Shown here: positions 16,253 to 25,031 of the stretch, in pieces
Numbering within the stretch: position 1 is the first letter of the stretch
Layout: each line of letters starts with the position of its first letter
NCBI RefSeq assembly: GCF_963676275.1
Contig: NZ_OY781091.1
Coordinates: 3,140,775 to 3,204,774, forward strand
Source of the DNA: an uncultured Cohaesibacter sp.
Lineage (GTDB): Bacteria; Pseudomonadota; Alphaproteobacteria; Rhizobiales; Cohaesibacteraceae
DNA: 64,000 bases
Direction of reading: 5' to 3'
Notes under the pieces: model-generated
The model's input: only the letters and a program-made list of their open reading frames with translations
Told to the model about the DNA's origin: nothing
The model's database searches: none
Made by a program: the position numbers and the translations under genes

Positions 16253-17269
16253 TCACATATCGTGAAAACTGATTTTTGGCTCTTGTATGATCTTTGAAAA
16301 CCCCTGCCCGCGCCCTTCAAGAAGCGACAACAACGCCTCACCCATCAGGAAACCGGCATTCTCGATATCTTCATAAACCCGGTCCAGATTGGGCGAAATC
16401 TGCCTGAGAATGACACTGCTGGTCTTGACCACTGCGCGATAGTCCACCCCGCGCTTGAGGCCAATATTGCGCAGTCCGGCATTGAGCGCCAGATAGCTGG
16501 TCTCACCCGGACAGACAAAACCGAATATTTCGCCCTCCTTGCGATTGGACAGCAAATCGACCGCCCAGGCGCGGATGGCATCAAGATTGGAATCCAGCGA
16601 AACCGTGTCCGGGATGACATAATCAAGCCCCCCTTCGCGCACGGCACGCATGAAACCATAACGCAAATGCTGATGGAAGGTGAAACCCTCTTTCGGCAGG
16701 ATGACCGACAGGCGATTGCAGCCCAGCCCCGCCAACCGCTTGGCAGCCTGATAGGCAAAGGCCTCATTGTCGAAATCGACGAAATTATGCTCCAGCGAAA
16801 AGTCGGTGCGACCATGGCTGATGAAGGGGAATTTTTCCTCCATCAGATAGCGAATGCGCTCATCGAAATTGCGCGTCCGCGTCAACACCAGCCCGTCAGC
16901 CAAACCATTGCGGATCACATGCTTGATCGGCGCCATTTCATCCCCTCCGGAGAAGGTGGGCGTGATGATCAGATGATAGCCACTCCCCTCCAGCGAGCGG
17001 GTCAGCCCTTCGATCATGCTGTTGCCAAAGCCGAAAATCTCGTCATGAGGGCTCAGCATCAAGCCGATGACGCGGGTCTTGCCAGTGCGCAGGCGCTGGG
17101 CCGCACGATCCGGCACATAACCGATCTCCTCGGCCACCTTGGCCACCTCAACCCGCGTTGCCTTGGCAATCTTGGGGTCCTCATTGAGCGCACGGGATAC
17201 GGTGGTCACCGCCAATCCCATGATTTTCGCGATTGTTTTTTGTGTCGGCTTGGTAGACCCTTGCTGCAT
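16253..17269 (-). CDS. LacI-family regulator of the lyxose isomerase/fructokinase module
   Basis: 338-residue LacI/GalR regulator. The helix-turn-helix is TQKTIAKIMGLAVTTVSRAL at about residues 9-28, followed by the hinge region (YVPDRAAQRLRTGKT). The C-terminal periplasmic-binding-protein fold (GLMLSPHDEIFGFGNSMIEG onward) should bind a sugar or sugar phosphate. It sits head-to-head with the D-lyxose isomerase gene and upstream of the fructokinase gene, so it likely controls both. I could not find a clear perfect operator palindrome in the 229-base divergent interval. Confidence 0.85.
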   Translation of the reverse strand: MQQGSTKPTQKTIAKIMGLAVTTVSRALNEDPKIAKATRVEVAKVAEEIGYVPDRAAQRLRTGKTRVIGLMLSPHDEIFGFGNSMIEGLTRSLEGSGYHLIITPTFSGGDEMAPIKHVIRNGLADGLVLTRTRNFDERIRYLMEEKFPFISHGRTDFSLEHNFVDFDNEAFAYQAAKRLAGLGCNRLSVILPKEGFTFHQHLRYGFMRAVREGGLDYVIPDTVSLDSNLDAIRAWAVDLLSNRKEGEIFGFVCPGETSYLALNAGLRNIGLKRGVDYRAVVKTSSVILRQISPNLDRVYEDIENAGFLMGEALLSLLEGRGQGFSKIIQEPKISFHDM

Positions 17270-17498
17270 GGAAGCCCTTCAATTGCACGCCAAAGACAAC
17301 AGAAACTCAAAATATTTAACACGTAATCCGTATAGACCGATTTAAATGCTATGACATTATCGTGCCAATTACAAACAGTTACGAGTTTATCCCACCTATC
17401 TTTTGTAACGATATAAATTCCGGGAAAATTGCCCTATACTATCGCCAATTGCAGCTTTGCAGTGATTTTTCAAACCGTGCATTCAGAGAGAAAATTCG

Positions 17499-18179
17499 AT
17501 GAAACGTTCTCACGTCAATGAAATTCTGAAAGAAGCCGACGCCTTCATTCGCTCCTTTGGTTATATCCTGCCGCCCTTTGCCTATCTCAGCCCGGAAGAA
17601 ATGAAAGCCACCGACCACAGCCTTTATGTGGAGCGGAGCATGGGATGGGACATTACCGATTATGGTCAAGGAAAATTTGATGAGCTTGGCCTGTTTCTCT
17701 TCACCGTGCGCAACGGCATCGCTGCCGACCTAAAAAAGGGCACGGGCATGCTTTATGCCGAAAAGATCATGATCAGCCGCGACATGCAGATTTCACCGAT
17801 GCATCGCCACTATCTCAAGGCCGAAGACATCATCAATCGCGGTGGCGGCAAGCTGGTGCTGGAGCTGTTTGCCCCTGATGAAGAGGGCAAGATCGACCGC
17901 GTCAAAGATGTTGTCGTCCCCATTGATGGCCGCATGAAAACCTTCTCCGCAGGCAGCTGTGTCCGTCTTGATCCAGGCGAAAGCATCACCCTGATGCCGG
18001 GTGTGTGGCATAAATTCTGGGGCGAGGAAGGCGATGTCCTGATTGGCGAGGTCTCGACCGTCAATGACGACCGGACAGACAACTGGTTCGAACTCGACAT
18101 TGGCCGCTTCTCCACCATCGATGAAGATGAAGCCCCGCTTCACCTGCTCGTATCCGACTATGAAAAATATCTGGCCTGA
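17499..18179 (+). CDS. D-lyxose ketol-isomerase
   Basis: 226-residue cupin enzyme matching D-lyxose isomerase (EC 5.3.1.15), which interconverts D-lyxose and D-xylulose and usually also D-mannose and D-fructose. The expected metal ligands are visible: H102 and H104 in MHRHYLKAED, E109 in the same segment and H171 in LMPGVWHKFW, matching the pattern in the characterised E. coli O157 enzyme. The length is typical. It is divergent from the LacI/fructokinase unit, suggesting a route from mannose or lyxose through fructose or xylulose to a phosphorylated sugar. No transporter is adjacent, so uptake depends on genes elsewhere. Confidence 0.85.
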   Translation: MKRSHVNEILKEADAFIRSFGYILPPFAYLSPEEMKATDHSLYVERSMGWDITDYGQGKFDELGLFLFTVRNGIAADLKKGTGMLYAEKIMISRDMQISPMHRHYLKAEDIINRGGGKLVLELFAPDEEGKIDRVKDVVVPIDGRMKTFSAGSCVRLDPGESITLMPGVWHKFWGEEGDVLIGEVSTVNDDRTDNWFELDIGRFSTIDEDEAPLHLLVSDYEKYLA

Positions 18180-18204
18180 CGGTTCGAGCCAGACGACAGC
18201 AACA

Positions 18205-18236
18205 AAAGAGGCCCTCATCAAGAGGGCCTTTCCCTT
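18205..18236. terminator. Hairpin between the convergent isomerase and GDPD genes
   Basis: AGGCCCTC and GAGGGCCT form a perfect 8-bp stem with a 5-base loop, flanked by AAAA on one side and TTCCCTT on the other. It can serve both convergent genes. Confidence 0.7.
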
Positions 18237-19069
18237 CAACTGATCTGGGCGCAAAAGCCTTCAGGATCATCGGTGGTGATCTGATCCACCTTGAGCGCCA
18301 GCAAGCGCTCGATCATCGGCCGCGTTGCGTCCGTAACCGCATGCAGCGTCCAGGCATCGACCAGCTTGCCCACCTCGTGAAAGGCGCCGATCATATCGAA
18401 ACCAGCCTTATCGGCCTGTAGCACAAAGCGGTGTTCGAGATAGATCATGCTGGCCCATGGCGCCGTTGCCAAAGCTCTCTCGACAAAATCCTGATACTCC
18501 CCTGTTGCGATGGTTTGCCTCACAGCGGCCTCGTTGCATGGGTCATATCCTACCGGAAGCCCCTCAAGCGCATCTGCCAGCCTTAGAACCGCATCCGCAT
18601 GCATGCCAGACAGGATCATATGTCCGGCCACAGGCGCAATGGCATCAGCGAAGGAAGCAACCGTATTGTCATGGAAGGCGTCAAGACCATCCTTGAGGTC
18701 GAGTTGCAACACCGCACCTTCGCCGACAGCACTCTGTGCCACCAGCTCTGCCAGCTCATCGAGCAGCATCACCTTTTCACCACTATTGCCGCCCGTATTA
18801 TCCTTGAGAAACAGCGCTGCCAATTGTGCAGCGCTGGCCTTGTTGACCGGCCCCTTCCCGCTCGTTGATTGCTCCAGCAACTCGTCATGCAGCACAACAA
18901 ATGTACCATCCCCATTCACCTGCAGATCGATCTCGATGCTGCCTCCTGCCTGCATGCATTCGAGGATGCGGCGACCGGTAAAGGCCGTATCCTGAGCAAA
19001 GCGACGGGCACGATGCCATTTGAGCAAAGTGCGATGACCATTTCGGCTGATTGAGACCGGTGCCTTCAT
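18236..19069 (-). CDS. Glycerophosphodiester phosphodiesterase family protein
   Basis: 277-residue GDPD-family TIM-barrel protein. The metal and catalytic residues sit in GGSIEIDLQVNGDGTFVVLHDE (read in two parts, about residues 42-64). The family N-terminal HR element appears as NGHRTLLKWHRAR. DLKDG near 125 and the C-terminal VDQITTDDPEGF are also typical. It would hydrolyse glycerophosphodiesters to glycerol-3-phosphate and an alcohol. No signal peptide is present, so it acts in the cytoplasm. AAGGA precedes the ATG. Substrate specificity is unknown. Confidence 0.75.
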   Translation of the reverse strand: MKAPVSISRNGHRTLLKWHRARRFAQDTAFTGRRILECMQAGGSIEIDLQVNGDGTFVVLHDELLEQSTSGKGPVNKASAAQLAALFLKDNTGGNSGEKVMLLDELAELVAQSAVGEGAVLQLDLKDGLDAFHDNTVASFADAIAPVAGHMILSGMHADAVLRLADALEGLPVGYDPCNEAAVRQTIATGEYQDFVERALATAPWASMIYLEHRFVLQADKAGFDMIGAFHEVGKLVDAWTLHAVTDATRPMIERLLALKVDQITTDDPEGFCAQIS

Positions 19070-19102
19070 TTTCTTTTCCTTGCAGTGACCGATACAAATA
19101 GA

Positions 19103-19134
19103 GACACCCGGAAAGCCAGTCGCTTCCGGGTGTC
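19103..19134 (-). terminator. Perfect 11-bp hairpin after the CpdB-like gene
   Basis: GACACCCGGAA and TTCCGGGTGTC form a perfect stem with a 10-base loop, 40 bases after the CpdB-like stop. The minus-strand tail (TCTATTTGT) is only moderately T-rich. Confidence 0.65.
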
Positions 19135-19173
19135 GCCTTGTTTCACAGTCTCATGTCAGTTTTGTAAAACGGA

Positions 19174-21153
19174 TCACAGCGTGATGCGATAAATTCCGAA
19201 ACCGGCATCGCTGGTCTTGCCGGTTGCCTCGATCTTGACCGCTTCCACATCCTTGACATAAGCCGCAGCCTTCGGACCCGTTTCAAACAACACGGTGGTA
19301 CCGGCAAGCGGCGCCAGCGACCAGTTGGAATCGGCGGTCGGATTCACCGTTCCCTTTTCCACGATATAGCGCACGATCACATCGCGGTTGGTATCCGGAG
19401 CCGTTAGAATGATGGTGGATCCGTCGCAACCGGGGAAATTGCCCCCGCCGCCAGCGCGATAATTGTTGGTGGCAACCACAAACTCGGCAGCCGGATCAAT
19501 CGGCTTGCCATCATACATCAGATCGACAATGCGGTTGGCATCCGGATTGATCACTTCCTTGCCGTCTGAGGAATATTTCGATGGCTGGGAAATGTCGATC
19601 TTGTAGGTCACCCCGTCGATGACATCGAAATTATAGGATGGGAAGTCCGGGTTGAGCAGCGTCTGATCGCTGGATCCGGCCTCGATCTGGTTGAACATCC
19701 CCGCCGAACGTTCCAGCCAGTCCTTGACCTGCTGCCCGGTGACTTTCACCGCGCGGGCCGTGTTGGGATAGAGATAGAGATCGGCAACATTCTTGATCGC
19801 GACCGGACCGGCAGGCACATCGGTATAATAGTCTGGCCCACCGCGACCACCGCATTTGAAGGGCGCTGCGGCCGAGAGCAGCGGCAGGCCTCCATATTCG
19901 GAGCCTTTCAGCATCTGGCTGGTGTACCAGAGCTGGGCGTTGGAGACGATCTGAACGGAGGGATCATCGGCCACAAGAGCGAAATAGGAGAACAGAGCCG
20001 ATGCCGCATTGCCCACCGGACGGCGGATATAGTCCAGCGTTTCCTCATGGGTTTTCTGCACCGGAGCCAGAACAGAGGCAACGCTTTCAACCAGCGGCAC
20101 ATATTTGCGATCTTCCCGCTTGTAGATCGGGCGCGCTTCGGACACATGCGAGGCAATGGCCCATTTGCCATTGTCGTCCTTCTCCAGCAACAAGTCGATC
20201 AGCCCCATGTGAGAGCCCCAGAAACCGGCCATCACGGCGGGCTTGCCCATCAATGTGCCCTTCTCATTATCCACGCCCTTCAGATCCGGATAATCGCCGG
20301 GGAAGACGCGGTGATGATGGCCGGTAAAGACCACATCGATATCCTTGACGCCCGCCAGATAAAGCGCGGCATTTTCCATGCCTTCGGAATAGCCGTCACC
20401 AGTGATGCCGGAATGGCAGAGCGCGACGATCAGGTCTGCTCCCTCTTCTTTCATCTGCGGCACATAGGCTTCTGCGGTCTTGATAATGTCGCGCGTCATC
20501 ACCTTGCCTTGCAGATTGGCCATGTCCCACGTCATGATCTGGGGCGGAACAAAGCCGATGAAGCCGAGCTTGATGGCATGTTCCTTGCCTTCCCCGTCCT
20601 TGATTTTCTTTTCCAGAATTTCATAGGGCTTGATCAGGGTCTTGTCCTTGGTCGGATCCGCCCCCAGCACATCACCCATGGCAATATTGGCGCAGACAAA
20701 CGGGAAATTCGCCCCCGCCAGAGACTTGTTGAGGAAATCAAGACCATAGTTGAATTCATGATTGCCAAGGGTTGCCATGTCATAGCCAAGAGTGTTCATG
20801 GCCGCCATCATCGGATGGATCTGATCGCCCTCAAAGCCGCGTTCATAGGCGACATAATCCCCCATCGGGTTGCCCTGAATGAGGTCGCCATTATCCAGCA
20901 GCATCGAGTTGGATGCCTCGGCGCGAATATTGTTGATCAGGGCTGCCGTGCGCGCAAGCCCGGCAGAATCCGTCGGCTTGTCGCCATAATAGTCATAAGG
21001 GAAAATCGCGACATGAATGTCGGTGGTTTCCATCAGGCGCAAATGTGCCTGTCCGGCCTTGGCAAAAGCCGAAAATGGATGCAGAGCAATCAATGCGCCT
21101 GCGCCGGCAGCACCTGCCAGAAAATGACGGCGGGAAATGGAAAGTGTAGACAT
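19174..21153 (-). CDS. cpdB: Tat-exported 2',3'-cyclic-nucleotide 2'-phosphodiesterase/3'-nucleotidase
   Basis: 659-residue periplasmic enzyme. The N terminus carries a twin-arginine signal ([10 protein letters not shown], then a hydrophobic stretch and AFA). The metallophosphatase domain has [37 protein letters not shown] and [10 protein letters not shown]. The C-terminal 5'-nucleotidase-like domain has [20 protein letters not shown]. CpdB turns 2',3'-cyclic nucleotides to 3'-nucleotides and then nucleosides, so the cell can scavenge phosphate and nucleosides. The ATG at 21153 has AAGGAG upstream and begins directly before the Tat signal; the frame stays open 37 codons further upstream but that part lacks support. 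E. coli CpdB uses Sec, so Tat export is a difference. Confidence 0.85.
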   Translation of the reverse strand: MSTLSISRRHFLAGAAGAGALIALHPFSAFAKAGQAHLRLMETTDIHVAIFPYDYYGDKPTDSAGLARTAALINNIRAEASNSMLLDNGDLIQGNPMGDYVAYERGFEGDQIHPMMAAMNTLGYDMATLGNHEFNYGLDFLNKSLAGANFPFVCANIAMGDVLGADPTKDKTLIKPYEILEKKIKDGEGKEHAIKLGFIGFVPPQIMTWDMANLQGKVMTRDIIKTAEAYVPQMKEEGADLIVALCHSGITGDGYSEGMENAALYLAGVKDIDVVFTGHHHRVFPGDYPDLKGVDNEKGTLMGKPAVMAGFWGSHMGLIDLLLEKDDNGKWAIASHVSEARPIYKREDRKYVPLVESVASVLAPVQKTHEETLDYIRRPVGNAASALFSYFALVADDPSVQIVSNAQLWYTSQMLKGSEYGGLPLLSAAAPFKCGGRGGPDYYTDVPAGPVAIKNVADLYLYPNTARAVKVTGQQVKDWLERSAGMFNQIEAGSSDQTLLNPDFPSYNFDVIDGVTYKIDISQPSKYSSDGKEVINPDANRIVDLMYDGKPIDPAAEFVVATNNYRAGGGGNFPGCDGSTIILTAPDTNRDVIVRYIVEKGTVNPTADSNWSLAPLAGTTVLFETGPKAAAYVKDVEAVKIEATGKTSDAGFGIYRITL

Positions 21154-21360
21154 GCTCAATCGCTCCTTTGATTTGAATGAATTCGGCAGAAAAAACAGGC
21201 CAGTCCGGACAGAAACGCAGATGAATGCCCGAACAGGCCGCTTCAGCTCAAAACTGAGAAACAAAATGTAGAGTGTATTTGCATTTATTGTGACGCACAG
21301 ACGACTTTACGCCAATGGCCGGGAAAATCACAGATAAATGGGAAGCCTGTGTCATCTCGC

Positions 21361-21375
21361 AGCGGACTGTCCGCT
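21361..21375. terminator. Short perfect inverted repeat after the TetR gene
   Basis: AGCGGAC-T-GTCCGCT abuts the 3' end of the leftward TetR gene. It may be a weak terminator; no T tract follows. Confidence 0.3.
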
Positions 21376-21986
21376 CATTGATGAGCGATCGTTGACTTCT
21401 TGCTATCGTCCAGCTCTATGCCATTCAGAAAGACCGCCAGCACGAGCTCAACATGGGTCCGAATCTCGGCTTCACTCATTCCTTCCCCGGCCCGCATCAG
21501 AAGGAAGGTCCTTTTGGCCAGAAGCATCGCATTGAAGAGTTGCGCATAGGCCTTGCAACGTCCCTCGGGCACATGCCCCTCCAGAAAAGCGGACAGTTTG
21601 CCAAACCAGTAGGGCTGAGCCTGTTCGCTGAAAATATCGCCAAGCTCGCTGCTGTCGCGACTTTCGGAAATCATCAGACGAAAAAAGGCCAGATGGCGCG
21701 GCTGCATATGATGGGAAAGGAAAGCCACGCCATAGCGTCGCAATTCCTCGGCACATGCTTCATTTCGGAAGGAAAATTCAGCGTCATTCTGATCAAAATG
21801 ACCGATCAGAGCAGAAAATAGCGAAACCTTGGAGGGAAAATAACGATAGACCGTCTGCTTGGTGACGCCCGCCTCGATTGCCACCGCATCCATTGTTGTT
21901 CCGATATAGCCCAGCGACAGAAAAAGGCGTTCGGCAGCAGCCAGAATGCCCCCCCGTTTCAAAAGAATTTTCTCAGCTGCTTTCAT
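21375..21986 (-). CDS. TetR-family regulator divergent from an EamA transporter
   Basis: 203-residue TetR repressor. The DNA-binding part is GGILAAAERLFLSLGYIGTT, then MDAVAIEAGVTKQTVYRYFPSK (to about residue 48). The C-terminal domain has the TetR_C-type pattern with a likely ligand pocket. The start is the ATG at 21986, with a GTG directly before it. It is divergent from an EamA-type exporter gene, and the shared 79-base interval holds the palindrome ATACTGACCAGTAT, so it probably represses the exporter and itself. Confidence 0.85.
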   Translation of the reverse strand: MKAAEKILLKRGGILAAAERLFLSLGYIGTTMDAVAIEAGVTKQTVYRYFPSKVSLFSALIGHFDQNDAEFSFRNEACAEELRRYGVAFLSHHMQPRHLAFFRLMISESRDSSELGDIFSEQAQPYWFGKLSAFLEGHVPEGRCKAYAQLFNAMLLAKRTFLLMRAGEGMSEAEIRTHVELVLAVFLNGIELDDSKKSTIAHQ

Positions 21987-22012
21987 CACGACACCAATAA
22001 GTCTTGCAAATC

Positions 22013-22026
22013 ATACTGACCAGTAT
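22013..22026. promoter_or_regulatory. Putative TetR operator in the TetR/EamA interval
   Basis: ATACTG-AC-CAGTAT is a perfect inverted repeat located 27 bases from the TetR start and 40 bases from the EamA start. Placement and symmetry fit an operator for the divergent TetR. Confidence 0.65.
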
Positions 22027-22065
22027 TATGTTCAAAATCCTGAAATTACAAGTCAGGATATATCA

Positions 22066-22944
22066 ATGACACAACACGAAAAAGGTCTCACCTATATTCT
22101 GGTAGCAGCCATATTGATGAGTCTGGACGCCGTCTTCATCCGCCTGTCCGGGCTGCACGGCTTTGCGCCATCCTTTCTGTTCGGCGTCTTCTCGCTTATC
22201 TCGATGACCCTGCTGACACGCATCACAGAAGGCAACCTTCTCGCGGTCATGAAAAGCGGGGGCTATATGCTTCTTGTATCGGGAGCCATCATGGGCGTCA
22301 GCGGCACCGCCTTTACCCTCGCCGTACAGAAGACAACCGTCGCCAACGTGTTGCTGATCATGAGCATAACACCGATATTGTCAGCCATTTTCAGCTGGAT
22401 CTTCCTCAAGGAGCGCCTGCAGAGACAAACGCTCTACGCCATCCTTCTATCCATGATCGGCATCTTCGTCATCGTCAAAGGCTCTCTTGCCACCGGCGGA
22501 CTGGTCGGCGACCTCATCGCGCTTGTCTGCTCGCTGGCGGTATCGGCAAATTTCATTGTCTGGCGTAAATACAAGCATCTCAACCGCTCATTAGTCGTGG
22601 GAGCAGGAGGGTTGTTCATCGCCCTGTTTGCCACGCCCTTTATCAATGTTGGCCAATTCGACATGCACGGGATTCTGGTGATGATGGTAATGGGATTGTT
22701 CACAGCGCCGGTCGGGCGCATGTTCAATGCCATGGCAACCCGAATGATTTCGGCCCCGGAAGTCAGCCTGATCTCACAGATCAAGATCGTAATCGCCCCG
22801 GTCATCATCTGGGCGATCTTTTCGGAGATACCAAGTCGGGAGACCTATATCGGCGGCAGCCTCATTCTCATCGCCGCGCTGGGCCAACCGTTATTCAAGC
22901 TCTATCAGATCAAAAGGCAGCCTGCCCCGACAATTGCCGAATAA
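22066..22944 (+). CDS. EamA/DMT-family transporter
   Basis: 292-residue inner-membrane protein with about ten membrane segments in two EamA repeats, the usual drug/metabolite transporter layout. The first repeat spans residues 8-140 (GLTYILVAAILMSLDAVFIRL; TTVANVLLIMSITPILSAIF with the family's conserved proline). The second runs 150-285. The ATG at 22066 is preferred over the longer frame because the preceding 40 codons overlap the divergent TetR promoter and start. It probably exports a metabolite or drug that is the ligand of the divergent TetR; the substrate is unknown. Confidence 0.8.
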   Translation: MTQHEKGLTYILVAAILMSLDAVFIRLSGLHGFAPSFLFGVFSLISMTLLTRITEGNLLAVMKSGGYMLLVSGAIMGVSGTAFTLAVQKTTVANVLLIMSITPILSAIFSWIFLKERLQRQTLYAILLSMIGIFVIVKGSLATGGLVGDLIALVCSLAVSANFIVWRKYKHLNRSLVVGAGGLFIALFATPFINVGQFDMHGILVMMVMGLFTAPVGRMFNAMATRMISAPEVSLISQIKIVIAPVIIWAIFSEIPSRETYIGGSLILIAALGQPLFKLYQIKRQPAPTIAE

Positions 22945-23010
22945 AGCCCCCTTGCCAAAGGGCGCCTAGAGCCGTTTGCCGATGGTCGCCCCATGGCGAA
23001 TTGGCCACGC

Positions 23011-23041
23011 AAAAAACGCAGCCAGCGGCAAGCTGACTGCG
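23011..23041 (-). terminator. Terminator of the liv/hydratase unit, copy 1 of a repeated hairpin
   Basis: On the minus strand CGCAGTCAGC and GCTGGCTGCG form a 10-bp stem with one mismatch, followed by six Ts. It lies 37 bases after the fused hydratase/dehydrogenase gene. The core at 23017-23042 is repeated at 43509-43534 with only two differences in 26 bases. Confidence 0.8.
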
Positions 23042-23077
23042 CCCGGATTCGACAGAGCGTCAGGCTCCGATTACAGG

Positions 23078-25030
23078 CTATTGCGGTTTGCCGGAGAGAA
23101 ACATCGGACCGCCTTTCCAGCGGGGAAATCCATATCCATGGATTTCTACCAGATCAATATCACTTCCCTTCAGCGCAATCCCCTCCTCGAGAATAGCCTG
23201 TCCTTCGTTGGACATGGCTGCCAGCAGATGCCCTGAAATCTCCCCGCTCGACATTTCCCGGTTTGCGGATATCCGCTCGGCCAGAAGCGCCTGCACCGCA
23301 GGAGAAGGGCATGGCGCGCGATCTCCAGCGTCATAATCATACCAGCCCGAGCCGGTTTTCTGCCCCTTGCGCCCGGCTTGAACGAGAATATCGCCCAGCG
23401 TTTCCGGCACGTCCTCCCCGGCGGCTCTTGCCCCTTCCCGCTGTAAAAAGGCGATATCCAGCCCGCCCAGATCCTGCGCCTCGAAAGGCCCCATCCTGAA
23501 ACCGAAATCACGCATCGCGGCATCAATCGCAGCTATGGCCACGCCATTGCGCACCAGAGCTTCAGCCTCGGCCCGATAGCGTTTCAAGATGCGGTTGCCA
23601 ATGAAACCTTCACAGATGCCAGCCTGCACAGGAATCTTGCCTAGCTGGCCAGCGAGCGCAAAGGCCGTCGCCAGCACATCCCTTGCCGTTTCCGGCACCG
23701 GCACGATTTCCAGCAGCTTCATGATATGGGCCGGGCTGAAAAAATGCAGCCCGATGAATCTTTCCGGATTTGCCAGTCCCTGCACAATCGCGCGCGGATC
23801 CAGATAGGAGGTATTGGTGGCCAATATGGCATCGGGGCGGCAATGTCTGGCCAGTTCGGCAAATACCGCCCGCTTAACGCCGATTTCCTCGAAAACCGCC
23901 TCAATCACCAGATCACAATCCCCAAGGGCGGCATAATCCATCGAGCCGATAACGCCCCCCATAAGGGCGCTCTTGCCTGCCGCATCCAGCTTGCCGCGTT
24001 TCATCGCACCATCGAACAATGCGGACAGATTGGAAAGCCCGCGCGCAAGCGCTTCCTCGTCCCGTTCGATAAGCACCACACCAAGCCCGGCCTGAAGGCA
24101 GGCCGCTGCGATGCCTGCCCCCATGGTACCCCCACCAATCACACCGGCCTTGGCAAGCTTGCGTGGTCTCACATCGCGCAAGGCATCAGGCCGCACAGCG
24201 CCTCTCTCGGCAAAGAAGACATGGCGTAGCGCCGCTGCCTCATCGCTCTGGCGCAAGGCCAGAAAGGTTTCCCTCTCTTTTGCCATCGCTTCGGCGAACG
24301 GTTGCTCCGAGCCAAAACGGATCAGTTCCAAAGCCTTGAGCGGTGCCTGATACCCGGCCTTGGCGGCCTGTTTTCGGGCCTCCTGCCAGAAGTCTTCCCC
24401 CATCGGCTCGACAGGACGTTCTGAAACCGCTGGAGGCAACGGGCAATTGAGAACCGAACGGGCGAAAGCGATGGCACCGGCCTCAAGATCACCGGCAACG
24501 ATCTCGTCAACCAGCCCCATGGACAGGGCCCTTGATGCTTTCCATGGTCGTCCGCTGGTGACCAGATCCACGGCGACCGAAACCCCGGCAAGGCGCGACG
24601 TCCGCACTGTCCCCGACGCCCCCGGCACAATCCCCAAGGACACCTCGGGCAGGCCGACCTTTGCATCGGGGCCAGCAACCCGGAATCGGCAGCCCATGGC
24701 CACTTCGAAACCGCCACCAAGAGCGGCCCCATGGATCGCTGCGATCCATGGTTTTTGTGCCCCTTCGATATGAGCAACAACATCGGGCAGATGCGGCGGC
24801 TCGGTTGGCTTGCCAAATTCGCGTACATCAGCTCCGGCAATGAAGGTACGCCCGGCGCAGATCAGCACCACCGCGCGCACATCGTCATCGCCCTCACACA
24901 GATCCACCGCATCAAGCAGGGCCTGACGCAGTTCGACCGAGAGCGCATTGACGGGCGGATTGTTCACCGTCACCACGGCGATATCGCCCTCCTTGTGAAG
25001 GCTGATCACAGCAGGTGTTTTCGCGTCCAT
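23078..25030 (-). CDS. Fused enoyl-CoA hydratase/3-hydroxyacyl-CoA dehydrogenase (PaaF+PaaH role)
   Basis: 650-residue FadB/FadJ-like fusion. Residues 1-200 are a crotonase domain with the oxyanion-hole segment GRTFIAGADVREFG (about 60-73) and HGAALGGGFEVAMG (about 100-114). From about 290 an NAD-binding domain follows (AGVIGGGTMGAGIAAACLQAG), with ATNTSYLD and GLHFFSPAHIMKLLEIV typical of 3-hydroxyacyl-CoA dehydrogenases. It should hydrate 2,3-dehydroadipyl-CoA and oxidise the product, the steps done in E. coli by separate PaaF and PaaH, neither of which is otherwise seen here. The ATG at 25030 lies 1 base past the livF stop, so it is the last gene of the paaN-liv unit. A general beta-oxidation role is the alternative. 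Confidence 0.8.
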   Translation of the reverse strand: MDAKTPAVISLHKEGDIAVVTVNNPPVNALSVELRQALLDAVDLCEGDDDVRAVVLICAGRTFIAGADVREFGKPTEPPHLPDVVAHIEGAQKPWIAAIHGAALGGGFEVAMGCRFRVAGPDAKVGLPEVSLGIVPGASGTVRTSRLAGVSVAVDLVTSGRPWKASRALSMGLVDEIVAGDLEAGAIAFARSVLNCPLPPAVSERPVEPMGEDFWQEARKQAAKAGYQAPLKALELIRFGSEQPFAEAMAKERETFLALRQSDEAAALRHVFFAERGAVRPDALRDVRPRKLAKAGVIGGGTMGAGIAAACLQAGLGVVLIERDEEALARGLSNLSALFDGAMKRGKLDAAGKSALMGGVIGSMDYAALGDCDLVIEAVFEEIGVKRAVFAELARHCRPDAILATNTSYLDPRAIVQGLANPERFIGLHFFSPAHIMKLLEIVPVPETARDVLATAFALAGQLGKIPVQAGICEGFIGNRILKRYRAEAEALVRNGVAIAAIDAAMRDFGFRMGPFEAQDLGGLDIAFLQREGARAAGEDVPETLGDILVQAGRKGQKTGSGWYDYDAGDRAPCPSPAVQALLAERISANREMSSGEISGHLLAAMSNEGQAILEEGIALKGSDIDLVEIHGYGFPRWKGGPMFLSGKPQ

Positions 25031-25031
25031 A

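Noticed and set aside
17270-17498. A GTTAC/GTAAC inverted repeat as operator for the lyxose LacI
   Set aside because: The arms are only five bases and 20 or more bases apart, unlike LacI-type operators, so the match may be chance.
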